DNA of 64,000 nucleotides from Candidatus Avelusimicrobium aviculae (GCA_944324655.1 CALUXF010000006.1:1-64000), one strand, 5' to 3'. Positions 48,907-58,712 are shown, counted from the stretch's first letter. Numbers and translations: made by a program. Notes: generated from the sequence alone by a model not told the origin.

Positions 48907-49217
48907 TTCTTTTATACCCGGGTTTTTGGCCCGGGTTTTTTTATTGCTAGAGAGACTGGCAAACCGCTTGCCCGCGCAGCAACGAAAAAGGCTCAGCGTT
49001 TTACAAATTTGGGCTTGCGAAAGCCAAAAAAGACAAATACCGCAAACCCGCACCACAGGCATTTTCCGTCAGGGAAGAGAGCAGCTGGACACTACCTCTC
49101 GGCACAAAATTTTATGCCCCGGGCAAAACACAGCTTGGGCTTTTTATTTGTTTTTAAGCGTATAGAATGCCCTAAATGCTATAATATATTTTTACCTTTT
49201 TACCGACGGAGAATTTC
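48907..49217. other. Gene-free stretch after tRNA-Leu
   Basis: A terminator at 48914-48943 (ACCCGGG/CCCGGGT then T-run) ends the tRNA. From 48950 to 49200 no convincing gene is seen on either strand. Hairpins GGCTTGCGAAAGCC (about 49013) and GGCAT...ATGCC (about 49060-49115) hint at a structured RNA, but no known family is recognised. Confidence 0.55.
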
Positions 49218-50093
49218 ATGAACCCTTTAGCCGCAACCTGGCTTTGCTGGGCCATTATCGGCCTATCCCCCATAGCGGGGAAATATGCCGTGGGAGTAAT
49301 CAGCCCGGTACTGCTGGTCTTTTTAGGCACGTTGATAGGGGTACTGTATTTTACCCCGTGGATAACCAAAAACCATAAATGGGGGGAACTGCTGGCTAAA
49401 GAAACCCGCTGGAAATTTTTGTTCATCGGCACGTTCGGCACGGCGCTTCCGTTTACCATATCGCTGCTGGCCTTGCATTATACCACGCCGGGAAACGCGG
49501 CTATATTACAACAGTCGGAACTGCTTTATTCCCTGTTGTTTGCCGCTTTGTTTCTAAAAGAATATCCCACCAAATCCCAGTTGGCGGGAAGCGCGCTGAT
49601 TGTGCTGGGGGTGGCCTTTATACTCATTAAAGAACATTACACCCCGCGCTGGACGGGAGATTTGTTAATAGTAGGCTCCACCTGGATGCTGCAAGCCGGC
49701 TCCACCTTGGCTAAAAAACTGCCCGCGCATTTGGATTACCGCCTTATCGGCATGGCGCGCAATTTATACGCCATTCCCGCTTTACTGATTATCGTGGCGG
49801 TACTGGCCTGGTGCGATACGCTGGTGTTAAAACCCAATTTACAAATGTTTAGCGTGCTTACTTATACCGGCGTATTAAAATACGGTTTAGCCATGGTATT
49901 GTGGTATAAAGCCATACGCATGCTGGATTTAAGCCGGGTAACCGCTATTTATTTATCTTATCCGGTGCTGTCTTTAATCGGCTCGGTCTTACTTGGGTTG
50001 GAAAGAGTCACCCCTTACCAAATATTAGGGTTATTGCTTACACTGTCCGGCGCGTATTGGGTAAGTTTTTTGGTTAAGAAACAAGGGCACTAA
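49218..50093 (+). CDS. EamA/DMT-family transporter, first copy
   Basis: A 291-residue, ten-TM transporter. TFGTALPFTISLLALHYTTP and NAAILQQSELLYSLLFAALF mark the EamA repeat, and a second EamA half covers residues about 150-285. The next gene is a clear paralog: FGTALPMTIFMIALNYTTP is almost the same. Substrate is unknown; such proteins export metabolites or amino acids. CGGAG precedes the ATG. Confidence 0.85.
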   Translation: MNPLAATWLCWAIIGLSPIAGKYAVGVISPVLLVFLGTLIGVLYFTPWITKNHKWGELLAKETRWKFLFIGTFGTALPFTISLLALHYTTPGNAAILQQSELLYSLLFAALFLKEYPTKSQLAGSALIVLGVAFILIKEHYTPRWTGDLLIVGSTWMLQAGSTLAKKLPAHLDYRLIGMARNLYAIPALLIIVAVLAWCDTLVLKPNLQMFSVLTYTGVLKYGLAMVLWYKAIRMLDLSRVTAIYLSYPVLSLIGSVLLGLERVTPYQILGLLLTLSGAYWVSFLVKKQGH

Positions 50094-50136
50094 GCCGTCA
50101 AATTAAGTAAAATATAAAGTATGTTTAAGGGGTTAT

Positions 50137-51024
50137 ATGTTTAACGTCGCGCCTGTGTTTGCCATATGGCTGGCGTGGTTTTTTACGGCCGCCAACGTAG
50201 TGGTGGCTAAATTTGCCACGCCGTATGCGGCATCGGCTTTGTTTATGCTGGCCAGCTGTACGGGGGCCACGCTGTGCTTTAGCCCGTATTTAATTAAAAA
50301 TAACGGCTGGAAACAGCTTTTTAAACGCCGGGTATGGTGGCAATGCTTGCTGATGGCCACCTTTGGCACCGCCCTGCCAATGACCATTTTTATGATAGCC
50401 CTCAATTACACCACCCCTACCAACGCGGCTATCTTAAACCAGTTTGAAATTGTTTATTCCCTGCTGCTGGCGTATTTTTTGCTGGGGGAAAAACCTACTT
50501 TAAAGCAGGTTTTTGGTTCCGCCGTGATTGTGTTGGGGGTGGGGATATTATTGTGGCAGGCGGGGATGTCCATGCAGTTAAAGGGGGATTTGCTGATTTT
50601 AGGCTGTTTATGGATGTTTCAGCTTAGCCATATTTTTGCCAAAAAATTGCCCGCGGATATGCCGCCGGTGCTTATTTCCGCCGCGCGCGCGATGTTTGCC
50701 ATTCCGGTGCTGGCCATATTAACGGCTTCTTTATGGGCTATCCAGGGCCCGCAGCTCTTTGTGCCGGGGCCCGTATTATTCAGCACGCTGGCTTTCAGCG
50801 CGGTATGCAATTATTTTATAGGCAATACGTTTTGGTATACCGCCATACGCAATATGGATTTGGGTAAAGCAACCGCTATTATTTTGTCTTACCCGGTGTG
50901 CACATTTCTTTTGTCCGTCCTGCTAAAGCAGGATACAATTAACATCTATAAAGTGCTGGGCATGGCGCTTGCCATAGGCGGCGCCTATATTGTAACCGGC
51001 ATTATTAAAGGAGAACGTAAATGA
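50137..51024 (+). CDS. EamA/DMT-family transporter, second copy
   Basis: A 295-residue, ten-TM paralog of the preceding gene. Landmarks are GTALPMTIFMIALNYTTPTN, NAAILNQFEIVYSLLLAYFLL and the second-half SYPVCTFLLSVLLKQDTINI. AAGGGG lies before the ATG. It overlaps the HAD gene by four bases, so the two are translationally coupled. Confidence 0.85.
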   Translation: MFNVAPVFAIWLAWFFTAANVVVAKFATPYAASALFMLASCTGATLCFSPYLIKNNGWKQLFKRRVWWQCLLMATFGTALPMTIFMIALNYTTPTNAAILNQFEIVYSLLLAYFLLGEKPTLKQVFGSAVIVLGVGILLWQAGMSMQLKGDLLILGCLWMFQLSHIFAKKLPADMPPVLISAARAMFAIPVLAILTASLWAIQGPQLFVPGPVLFSTLAFSAVCNYFIGNTFWYTAIRNMDLGKATAIILSYPVCTFLLSVLLKQDTINIYKVLGMALAIGGAYIVTGIIKGERK

Positions 51025-51872
51025 AAAAACTCGTTTTATTTGATTTGGACGGTACTTTAGTCAACGCCGGGGGAGCCGGCCGCACCGCCCTTAAAAAAGC
51101 GTTTGAGGAATTATACGGTTCCTGCCCGGAGTTTGAACATTCCCTTATTTCCGGCCGAACGGATACGGACAATTTTACCCTGGTATACGGTTTATTGAAA
51201 AAAGGCAAAAAACCCACCGCCGCGGAAATGAAAAAAATGACCGCCAAATACCTGGAACTTTTGCCCCAGGAAGTACACGCCGCCGTACGCGCCAAACACT
51301 ATGATTTGGTAACCGGCGTGGAGAAATTTTTGAAACTCTTAGCCAAAGACCCGGACGTTATTTTAGCCCTGGGCACCGGCAATTTGCAGCAAGGAGCCCG
51401 CATAAAGCTGGAGCCTTCCGGCTTAAACAAATATTTTGAAATTGGCGGCTGGGGGGAAGACGGCCACACCCGGGAAGAAATGCTCCAAGCGGCCGTAAAA
51501 CGGGCGGAGAAAAAATTTAAAACCAAAATTCTGCCTGAAAACGTGTTTGTAGTCGGCGACACGCACCGCGATATTGTAGCCGCCAAAAACTGCGGTTTTC
51601 ACAGCGCGGTAATTACCGGCGGGTTTGGAGACCAAGCCAAAATACAGCGCGCCGCCGCTGAGCTGGAAGAGAAAGATTTTAAAGACATCACCACTTTTTG
51701 CGTATGGCTTGGCCTCAAAACGGACCCCAAAGGCGTAAAACGCGGCAGTTATATCATGCCCGCCAGCGCCATAGAACACGTATTTTTCAGCCGTACCGGC
51801 ATTGACGAAGACCGCCTGAAAATGCTGCGTATTAAAAAATATTCGGATTTGGAATCCGGAACCATTATGTAA
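51021..51872 (+). CDS. HAD-family hydrolase (phosphatase)
   Basis: A 283-residue haloacid dehalogenase-like phosphatase. Motif I is FDLDGTLVN (nucleophile Asp), motif II region LALGTGN, and motif IV VVGDTHRDIVAAK. A helical cap is present between I and II. The C-terminal extension of about 50 residues is unusual (EHVFFSRTGIDEDRLKMLRI). Substrate is unknown. Starts in an ATGA overlap with the transporter gene. Confidence 0.88.
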   Translation: MKKLVLFDLDGTLVNAGGAGRTALKKAFEELYGSCPEFEHSLISGRTDTDNFTLVYGLLKKGKKPTAAEMKKMTAKYLELLPQEVHAAVRAKHYDLVTGVEKFLKLLAKDPDVILALGTGNLQQGARIKLEPSGLNKYFEIGGWGEDGHTREEMLQAAVKRAEKKFKTKILPENVFVVGDTHRDIVAAKNCGFHSAVITGGFGDQAKIQRAAAELEEKDFKDITTFCVWLGLKTDPKGVKRGSYIMPASAIEHVFFSRTGIDEDRLKMLRIKKYSDLESGTIM

Positions 51873-51890
51873 GGAGATTTAATAAACAAT

Positions 51891-52460
51891 ATGGAATGGG
51901 ACAAAGCTGCTGCAAAATTTGCCGACGCCTTAGCCAATAGCGAGCCGACCCCCGGCGGCGGCGCCGCCGCCGCCATGAGCGGCGCTATGGGCTGCGGACT
52001 CATTATGATGGCTATACACACCACCGCCAAACAAAAAAACACGCCGCCGGCAATCAAAGCCAAGCTGGAACAAAGCCTTAAAAAGCTGGGTTCCTTAAAA
52101 GAAGAGCTGAAAAACTATATCCGCAAAGACGGGGAAGCCTATACCGCGTATTTGATTACAAAAAAACTCCCCAAGGAAAACCCCAACCGGGAACAAGCCA
52201 TGCAAGACGCCCTGCTGCTGGCCGCGCGCGTACCTACGGATACCGCCACCACCGCCATACAATGCCTGCGGGAGACCGATTTAATAAAAAGCGACATTGC
52301 CCCGGTGATTATGTCTGACATTTTATGCGGGCAGTATTTGTTAAAAACCTGTGTGAAATGCTCGGTAGAAAGCATAAAAGCCAATTTGGCGTTTATTAAA
52401 AATAACGATTGGGTAAATAAATTTGAACAACATATTCTTATTTTTCTAAAATCTTGTTAG
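51891..52460 (+). CDS. Cyclodeaminase/cyclohydrolase family protein (FtcD C-terminal type)
   Basis: A 189-residue protein of the formiminotransferase-cyclodeaminase family. SEPTPGGGAAAAMSGAMGCGL is the hallmark of the cyclodeaminase domain, and the rest is helical (ARVPTDTATTAIQCLRE). It acts on folate one-carbon units: formimino-THF to methenyl-THF or methenyl-THF hydrolysis. The FtcD N-terminal half is absent, as in stand-alone FchA-like proteins. AAGGAG lies 14 bases upstream, a wide gap. Confidence 0.88.
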   Translation: MEWDKAAAKFADALANSEPTPGGGAAAAMSGAMGCGLIMMAIHTTAKQKNTPPAIKAKLEQSLKKLGSLKEELKNYIRKDGEAYTAYLITKKLPKENPNREQAMQDALLLAARVPTDTATTAIQCLRETDLIKSDIAPVIMSDILCGQYLLKTCVKCSVESIKANLAFIKNNDWVNKFEQHILIFLKSC

Positions 52461-52489
52461 AATAAATAAGCCAACGCAAAAGGAAAGAT

Positions 52490-54049
52490 ATGAGCGAAAA
52501 AGTAAATAAACGCAGCGGAATGCTGGGCACCATTTATAACATGCTGCCCGTGATTGACGATGACTACGCCGCCAAGTTAGTATATACGCTGGAAAATAAA
52601 AAATCGTTGGAAGAACTTCAGCAGGATATAGCCAATATTGCCGCGCAATTAGGGTCAGACTCCCCGGTAACGGATACGGTGGTAGCCAAAATTCTGCTGG
52701 ATGAAATTACGCTTTCCGCCGCGCTGCGCCAGCTGCGCATTTACAATAACGCCATGTCTATTGTGGAGCTTTCCAAAGCATTGGAGCTGGAAAAAGAAGA
52801 TACGGATTTACTGCTTCAGGTATATTCTTCTTTTTCTTCCCACAAATATTTTGACGCGGAATTTTCCGCCGCCTTAAAATCTGTTTCCACGGACGCGGAA
52901 CTGGACAATTCCCAAACCGCTTTAGAAGCGGTAAACTCCCTGTTGGAGAACGCGCGGGAACTGCTGGCGGAAAACAACCAAACCCCTAAAAATAACCGCC
53001 GTTATATTTTAGAAATGGCAGACACGTACCATCTGCCCGTTACCATGACGGCCGAACTTTTACGCGTATATACGCAAGACGAAACGATATCCTTCCAGCC
53101 GGAATTTAACAAATTATTTACCCAGTTGGAGAAAATTAATAAAGATCCCCAGCTAAACGCTTCTTTATGCGCCCGGGTTTTGCTGTGCACCATCACCGCA
53201 AAAGACGCGCAAGACATAACGCTTCTATCCAAAATGTTAAATAAAAGAATACTGGAAGAAGATTTAATGATTATCGCTTGCCGGTATTTAAAAGCCAAAA
53301 CGCCAAAAGATATTTTAGATACGTTTGAAGCGGTGCTTCAAAAACTGCCGCACGTGAAACAAAAAGAAGAAAACCTGGGCCTGGCCGTAAAAGTATTGTT
53401 AGACGGCACCCCCCAAACTTTTGAGGCCGCCCAACAAAAAGCCGCCCAACGCCGGGACCGCATTGTTTTGCGCGACAAGCTGTCTAAAAACGCAAAATAC
53501 AGCAGCTATGAATACGACATAGCGGAAAAATTTGGCGGCAAAAAAACGTTTGAACAAATTGAGGGGGAAATGGCGGATATTTTGCGTCAGCTTCCTTACT
53601 GCAGCGAAGAAAGTGAAAATAAAGAACTGGCCTGTAAGGTATTATTAGGCACGCTGAGCCAAAGCGAAGCCAAAGAACAAGCCCAATACCTGCGTGATTT
53701 AAAAGCCAAAACGGTTACCCAGGGGTTGGCCCCTGAAGTAATGAAAAATTATCTAGGAACCAAACCCGCCGAAGAAATTTTGCAATTTTTTGAAGAGGCG
53801 TTGTCTCCTTATACTTTTTGGAAATCCGACCGGGAAAAACACCTTTTCGCCCTCCAGACGCTGGTGGCGGAATTAAACGGAAATTCCAACGCGCAGATTT
53901 CTCAATTTGTATTGGAAATGCTGGAAAACGGATCATCGCTGGAACTGATGGCGGATATGATGTCTAATATTCAAGCCAAAAAGACCAGTCCGGAAGAGTT
54001 GGATAATTTATTAAATATGTATAAACAGGCGCGGGCTTCTTCTAAATAA
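52490..54049 (+). CDS. Alpha-helical repeat protein of unknown function
   Basis: A 519-residue cytoplasmic protein (no signal or TM helix), family unrecognised. It is built of about six helical repeats of roughly 75-90 residues. The clearest are 258-314, 340-394 and 416-462, with shared spacing: TFEAVLQKLPHV...LAVKVLLDGTPQTFEAA, then IEGEMADILRQLPY...LACKVLLGTLSQSEA, then LQFFEEALSPYTF...FALQTLVAELNG. Earlier copies (26-80, 107-155, 186-240) are weaker. Such arrays usually bind proteins. It precedes the GYF_2 membrane protein by 137 bases. AAAGGAAAG precedes the ATG. Confidence 0.75.
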   Translation: MSEKVNKRSGMLGTIYNMLPVIDDDYAAKLVYTLENKKSLEELQQDIANIAAQLGSDSPVTDTVVAKILLDEITLSAALRQLRIYNNAMSIVELSKALELEKEDTDLLLQVYSSFSSHKYFDAEFSAALKSVSTDAELDNSQTALEAVNSLLENARELLAENNQTPKNNRRYILEMADTYHLPVTMTAELLRVYTQDETISFQPEFNKLFTQLEKINKDPQLNASLCARVLLCTITAKDAQDITLLSKMLNKRILEEDLMIIACRYLKAKTPKDILDTFEAVLQKLPHVKQKEENLGLAVKVLLDGTPQTFEAAQQKAAQRRDRIVLRDKLSKNAKYSSYEYDIAEKFGGKKTFEQIEGEMADILRQLPYCSEESENKELACKVLLGTLSQSEAKEQAQYLRDLKAKTVTQGLAPEVMKNYLGTKPAEEILQFFEEALSPYTFWKSDREKHLFALQTLVAELNGNSNAQISQFVLEMLENGSSLELMADMMSNIQAKKTSPEELDNLLNMYKQARASSK

Positions 54050-54185
54050 GAGGCCCGTTTTGCCATTTATACGCGTGGGGATAGCCACCCCGCGCAAAAC
54101 ACGTTAAAAAGGACTGTTAAATTTAACAATAATTTGCTATCCTGTTAGCGTGCCAGTTTATTTTATTATGAAAGGGTGATAAACA

Positions 54186-57119
54186 ATGAGATATTGGGTC
54201 TATATAAATGATAAAGTGGAAGGTCCTTTTGAAGAGGACAAACTTGTAACATTAGAGGGTTTTACCCCAGACACGCTGATTTGCTCGGAAACAACCGAAG
54301 CCGGAGCCAACCAGGAATGGGTAAAGGCATCAGCCATGTTTGAGTTTGATCCATTGGAATCCACCATAACCAGGGCTCTGCCCACGCCGGAAGAATTAAA
54401 CACGGCGGTTAACCCCGGGACAACGGATCCCAACCTCACCCAAGCCCTCAAAGAAGCCCATTTTGCTTCTCAAAGCCCTGCACAAGAAGCCGCCCCGGTA
54501 TCCACAGACGCTACCCAGCTGATTTTGGAAAAACTGGACTCTCTTACCCGGGAAATTGAAAATTTAAAACAAAAAATGGAAGAGGTTATCACCGCCTCAT
54601 CCCATGCCCAGGCACTTTCGCTAAATACGCAGCATGCGGCCAACACGCAGCCGGAAGTAGACATGTCCGCCAACACCATCACGCTTACAAACCGTGATAT
54701 GAGCCACACCGCCTCAACGATAGAAGATTCCACCGCCAATACGGACAGCTTAGTCACCCAAGCGGAATCTTTAGTGGCACAAGCTAACCAGCCGGAAAAT
54801 AAAAACGCGGATTTCCTGCACGGTATTGATTTATCTTCTGAAGACTCTTCTGCCAATCCCGCCGAATTGCCTTTAGGCGGAAAAGGGGAAGAAGAAGTGG
54901 TTCTCCGTTCCGCCTTGGATTCCCTGTACGGGGCAAAAGTGCAAGAAGAACAAACCGAAAAAGAAAAAGAATCCACTTTCCAAGACTTATTGCGCCCCCA
55001 CAATGCAGTGCAAAACGCCCAAAACGCGGAAAAAACCAAACCTACGTTGGAAGACGCCTTGAAAGAAACGCAAAACGCAGGCGATACGGAACAGCAAAAA
55101 GAAGAAGTTTTACAACAATTTGCCCCCACTGAGCAAAAAGATTTTATTGCGGAAGCCTTGGCCGAAGCGGAAAAAGAAAACCAAGCAAAACAAAGCGCAC
55201 AAGCTTCTTCCGCTGTGAAGGAAGAACAACCGGCTGCCCAACCGTTGGAAGGCTTAACCCCGGTCACCCCGGAACAAGAAGCCGCCATTAAACAGGATCT
55301 TCCCCAACCGGAAAATGAAGTACCTGTACTTTCTATTTCCGGATCTAAGGAAGAAGATTCCGCTTCCAAACCGGAACAAGAAGAGGCTCCCGCCGCTATG
55401 GCAGATTTGCCGCAAATGCCGCAATCTGAAGCCCAACCGGAAGAAGCTTCCCGCGACATGGGAGAAGAAGTTCCTTTAAAAACCGTCTCTTCCATGCTGC
55501 CTGGTTTGGCTTCTTTAGGAGGGGAAGAGCCCGCCGCTGAACCGGCCCCCGCCCCGCAACAAGAAGAACAAGCCACTCCGCAGGCGGCCCAAGAAGAGCA
55601 AACCGAAACCATTCAAGAATTAGTACCCGGCGCCACATTGGATAAAACAGTTCCTCCCGTAACGGTGGCTAAAGAAAAAAAAGAAGACAAAAATGAAAAC
55701 GCTGACTTGCTTTCCGCCGATGATTTAAAAAATACGGAAGCGGCTCCGTTTACCGCAGAAGAAGAAGCGCTGATGGAATCTCCCGTTCCCCGCGCGGCCC
55801 AAGACCCCGCTGTCAGCCAACCGCAGCCTTCTCAGCCAGCGCAAGAAGAGCCGCAAGGCCTTGCCTCTTTGGAACCGGTTGTTGAACAACCCGCGGAGCA
55901 ACAAGCCCCCGCGCCCGCTACCCAAACGGTGGAAGAACAGTTAGACGCCGCCGCCCCCGCCAATGAGCTGGAAAAAACAACCACGCAGGCGGAATACACC
56001 CCCAATGATTTAACAGAAATTGAATTAAAAGAGGGCTCCACCTATTTGATTTCTGACTTTGTGCCTCCGGCTCAAGCGGAAGATTTTGCCGCCGCCGCCC
56101 AAGCAGCTATGGCTAAGACCCAAGCAGAGCTGAAAGGGGAAAACAAAACTGAACAAAAATCGGAAGAATTGGCGGTGGAAGAAGTAGTTCCCGCCAACAA
56201 CAATAATCAAGCGGCGCAAGCCCAAACGGCGCCGGAATCACCTCTGCCGGGTGCAGATGTCACCGTGTCTCAAATTATTTTGGAAAACACCATTAAAACA
56301 AAACGCGGCGCCGCGTTGGATATCAAAACGGTGCCTATGGTGAAAGATCCGGCCGAATCTCAACGTTTGGATTTAAGTGATACGGAACTGCAGGACGTAA
56401 CCATGCAGCATGACTTAAAAGCAGCAGATCTTCCGTCTTCTCCTAAAAAGGCAAAAACGCTTGTTATGGCTGTAATGCTGTTGGTATTGATAGGGGCTAT
56501 TTATGCCGGGGTAGCCTATTTGCAATTAATCCCGGACAACATAAACTTTATTAATCCCAAACCGGCGGTCTCTGATCAAACGCAAGACCAATTGGATGAA
56601 ATGCTCCCGGCTGATCCGGTACAACCGGCCGCGGCTCAAGTGTCCCCCACGGACAGAGTCTTGGCGGAAGTAAAGAATTACGCCTTGCCTAACGGAATGA
56701 CGCTGGAACAACTAATTGTTTCCCGCCATCCCAATGCCGCAAATATGATTGAGTGGACTATTTCCTCCGCCGTTGATCCGGACAATTACTCTGTAATGGC
56801 CAAAGTTCCGCCGGAAAATCCGCAAAGTTTCAAAATTTCCTACCGTTTTAATTACAACACGGTAACGAGAGCGTTGGAACCGACCATTTCCGATTCTAAA
56901 AACCTGCTTATGTCCGTAGGAGTAGGGAACGCCCAGCAGGCCCCGGCGGCTAACGTTCAACAACCCGCGCAGCAGCAGGCCATGCAAATGACCGCCGCTC
57001 AACAGCAAGCGTTGAGACAACAACAATTGGCTATGCAGCAAGCGCAGCAACGCGCTTCCGCGCAGGCTGTACCTCCGGCGCCTCGCCAAGCGGCCGTTGC
57101 CCAACGCCCGGTGCGCTAA
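54186..57119 (+). CDS. Giant GYF_2-domain, disordered, single-TM protein
   Basis: A 977-residue protein. Residues 1-56 form a GYF_2 domain (RYWVYINDKVEGPFEEDKL), a peptide-binding domain known from GYF_2 proteins of bacteria. Residues about 60-750 are almost free of order: long Glu/Ala/Pro/Gln-rich stretches with many diverged acidic repeats. One TM helix (LVMAVMLLVLIGAIYAGVAYL) lies at about 758-780. The C-terminal periplasmic part has a small folded segment (NYALPNGMTLEQLIVSRHP) and a Gln/Pro-rich tail. AAAGGGTG precedes the ATG. Function is not known; a cytoplasmic scaffold linked to the membrane is plausible. Confidence 0.75.
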   Translation: MRYWVYINDKVEGPFEEDKLVTLEGFTPDTLICSETTEAGANQEWVKASAMFEFDPLESTITRALPTPEELNTAVNPGTTDPNLTQALKEAHFASQSPAQEAAPVSTDATQLILEKLDSLTREIENLKQKMEEVITASSHAQALSLNTQHAANTQPEVDMSANTITLTNRDMSHTASTIEDSTANTDSLVTQAESLVAQANQPENKNADFLHGIDLSSEDSSANPAELPLGGKGEEEVVLRSALDSLYGAKVQEEQTEKEKESTFQDLLRPHNAVQNAQNAEKTKPTLEDALKETQNAGDTEQQKEEVLQQFAPTEQKDFIAEALAEAEKENQAKQSAQASSAVKEEQPAAQPLEGLTPVTPEQEAAIKQDLPQPENEVPVLSISGSKEEDSASKPEQEEAPAAMADLPQMPQSEAQPEEASRDMGEEVPLKTVSSMLPGLASLGGEEPAAEPAPAPQQEEQATPQAAQEEQTETIQELVPGATLDKTVPPVTVAKEKKEDKNENADLLSADDLKNTEAAPFTAEEEALMESPVPRAAQDPAVSQPQPSQPAQEEPQGLASLEPVVEQPAEQQAPAPATQTVEEQLDAAAPANELEKTTTQAEYTPNDLTEIELKEGSTYLISDFVPPAQAEDFAAAAQAAMAKTQAELKGENKTEQKSEELAVEEVVPANNNNQAAQAQTAPESPLPGADVTVSQIILENTIKTKRGAALDIKTVPMVKDPAESQRLDLSDTELQDVTMQHDLKAADLPSSPKKAKTLVMAVMLLVLIGAIYAGVAYLQLIPDNINFINPKPAVSDQTQDQLDEMLPADPVQPAAAQVSPTDRVLAEVKNYALPNGMTLEQLIVSRHPNAANMIEWTISSAVDPDNYSVMAKVPPENPQSFKISYRFNYNTVTRALEPTISDSKNLLMSVGVGNAQQAPAANVQQPAQQQAMQMTAAQQQALRQQQLAMQQAQQRASAQAVPPAPRQAAVAQRPVR

Positions 57120-57143
57120 TTGCTACATTGCTACGCTCTTTTA

Positions 57144-57172
57144 AAAACCGCCCTATAAAGGGCGGTTTTTTT
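57144..57172 (+). terminator. Terminator of the GYF_2 protein gene
   Basis: AAAACCGCCC and GGGCGGTTTTTTT. Confidence 0.9.
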
Positions 57173-57438
57173 ATATATTCAACATACACATGCTAGAAAC
57201 CACATATCCCAGCCAAAATACACAGCCGCCTCTTAAAAAAATCGGGCTATTATTCTAAAGATGTTTTTTAATATCTTTACCCAAAACGCTAAACGACCTG
57301 CCAGCGTCTTTGCCGTGCCTTTAGGGGGAGGGGAAGGATAACGCTTTTAATCTTTATATACAGCCATTATAGACCGTTTACAAAGCAATTCAGCGTTTTA
57401 TAACTTGGTTTATAATTTATAAGAATTTAAGAATGAAA

Positions 57439-57459
57439 AACCCCGCTTTCAGCGGGGTG
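57439..57459 (-). terminator. Terminator of pepT
   Basis: AACCCCGCT and AGCGGGGT with TTTTT on the minus strand. Confidence 0.85.
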
Positions 57460-57473
57460 AAAAGAACAGGCTT

Positions 57474-58712
57474 TTATTTATTTACCAATTCCGTTACAAT
57501 ATGCTTCATAATATGAAAAACCTTTTCCGTCCAGTCTAAGCTAAGCCATTCATAGGGGCCGTGGGGGTTTTCATACCCGGCAAATATATTGGGAGTAGGC
57601 AGCCCCCTAAAAGTAAGCTGCGCCCCATCGGTACCGCCGCGCACTTGGGCCAGTTTATAATCTATTCCGGCCGCCACCAGCGCATTTTTAAGCACGGTTA
57701 ACGCTTGGGGATGCGCTTCCAGCACGTCTTTCATATTGCGGTATTGCTTGGTAAACGTAACCGATATTTTGGCATTAGGATATTTTTCCAGTTTTTGGTT
57801 AATAATTTCCTGCAGCTCTTTTTTGGAACTTTCAAATTTATTTAAATCATGGTCACGGACGAGCCCGCGCAGCACGGCCTGTTCCAAATTTCCTTCCATT
57901 CCCATAAACAAAATAAAGCCGTCTTCTTTATCGGTAGTTTCCGGCAGTCGGTTTTCCGGCCAAGAGGATACAATATCCGCCGCAATACGCACCGGGTTGG
58001 CCATAAAATCTTTGGCTGAACCGGGATGGCAGTTTTTACCCACTATGGAAATGGCAAATTTGTCTGCGTTAAAATTGCCATAATCAATCTCGCCCAAAGT
58101 TCCGCCGTCAATCGTGTAGGCAAAGTCCGCCCCAAAACGGTCTACATCAAAGAAAGCAATCCCGGTGCCGGTTTCCTCATCCACCGTGAAAGCTACGCGG
58201 ATTTTGCCGTGTTTTACTTCCGGGTGGTCTTTCAAATAGCGGGCAAAAGTCATAATTACGGAAATACCTATTTTATCATCTCCGCCTAAAATAGTGGTTC
58301 CGTCCGAAGTCACCAAATCATTCCCTATGCATAATTTGAGGTTGGGGGTGGTGTCCGGGGAAAGGTACATCTTTTTGTCCTCGTTAATTACCAAACGACC
58401 GCCGTCATAATTAGGATGAAGTTTGGGGCAAATGCCTTTGCCGTTAAAATCACTTACCGTATCCATATGGGCAAAAAAACCAACCACCGGGGCCGGCGTG
58501 TCCGTATTAGCGGCAATGGTGGCGGTAACAAAACCGTATTCATCCATTTCCACTTCGGTAAATCCCACAGAAGGCATCTCATCGGCCAGCATTTTGGCAA
58601 ACATCATTTGAGAGGCCGTCGTAGGCGTGGTTTTTTGAGTAGGGTCACTGGTAGTATCTATGGATACATATTTAATAAAACGGTCATATAATTCTTGTTT
58701 AATCTCATTCAT
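57474..58712 (-). CDS. pepT: Peptidase T (tripeptide aminopeptidase)
   Basis: A 412-residue M20B metallopeptidase that removes the N-terminal residue of tripeptides. Zinc-site features are VVGFFAHMDTVSDFNGKG (His and Asp ligands), LGGDDKIGISVIM (bridging Asp), VDEETGTGI (catalytic Glu) and DGGTLGEIDY. The end RGGTDGAQLTFRGLPTPNIF is standard. Length is normal. It stands alone; a good start is ATG 58712 with GGGAG upstream. Confidence 0.97.
   Translation of the reverse strand: MNEIKQELYDRFIKYVSIDTTSDPTQKTTPTTASQMMFAKMLADEMPSVGFTEVEMDEYGFVTATIAANTDTPAPVVGFFAHMDTVSDFNGKGICPKLHPNYDGGRLVINEDKKMYLSPDTTPNLKLCIGNDLVTSDGTTILGGDDKIGISVIMTFARYLKDHPEVKHGKIRVAFTVDEETGTGIAFFDVDRFGADFAYTIDGGTLGEIDYGNFNADKFAISIVGKNCHPGSAKDFMANPVRIAADIVSSWPENRLPETTDKEDGFILFMGMEGNLEQAVLRGLVRDHDLNKFESSKKELQEIINQKLEKYPNAKISVTFTKQYRNMKDVLEAHPQALTVLKNALVAAGIDYKLAQVRGGTDGAQLTFRGLPTPNIFAGYENPHGPYEWLSLDWTEKVFHIMKHIVTELVNK

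Larger units (their letters stand above)
57120..57473. other. Gene-free stretch between converging GYF_2 and pepT genes
   Basis: Terminators at both ends (57144-57172 plus, 57439-57459 minus). In between, about 250 AT-rich bases with no gene, repeat or RNA that I can recognise. Confidence 0.7.

Noticed and set aside
49065-49115. Sequence resembling part of an SRP RNA (GTCAGG ... AGAGCAG)
   Set aside because: The stem between the two conserved halves is missing and the GGAA tetraloop does not close; taken as chance similarity.
54470-55612. A 380-codon minus-strand frame rich in Ser and Cys
   Set aside because: Shadow of the Glu/Ala/Gln-rich disordered part of the GYF_2 gene; low-complexity codons produce long open antisense frames.
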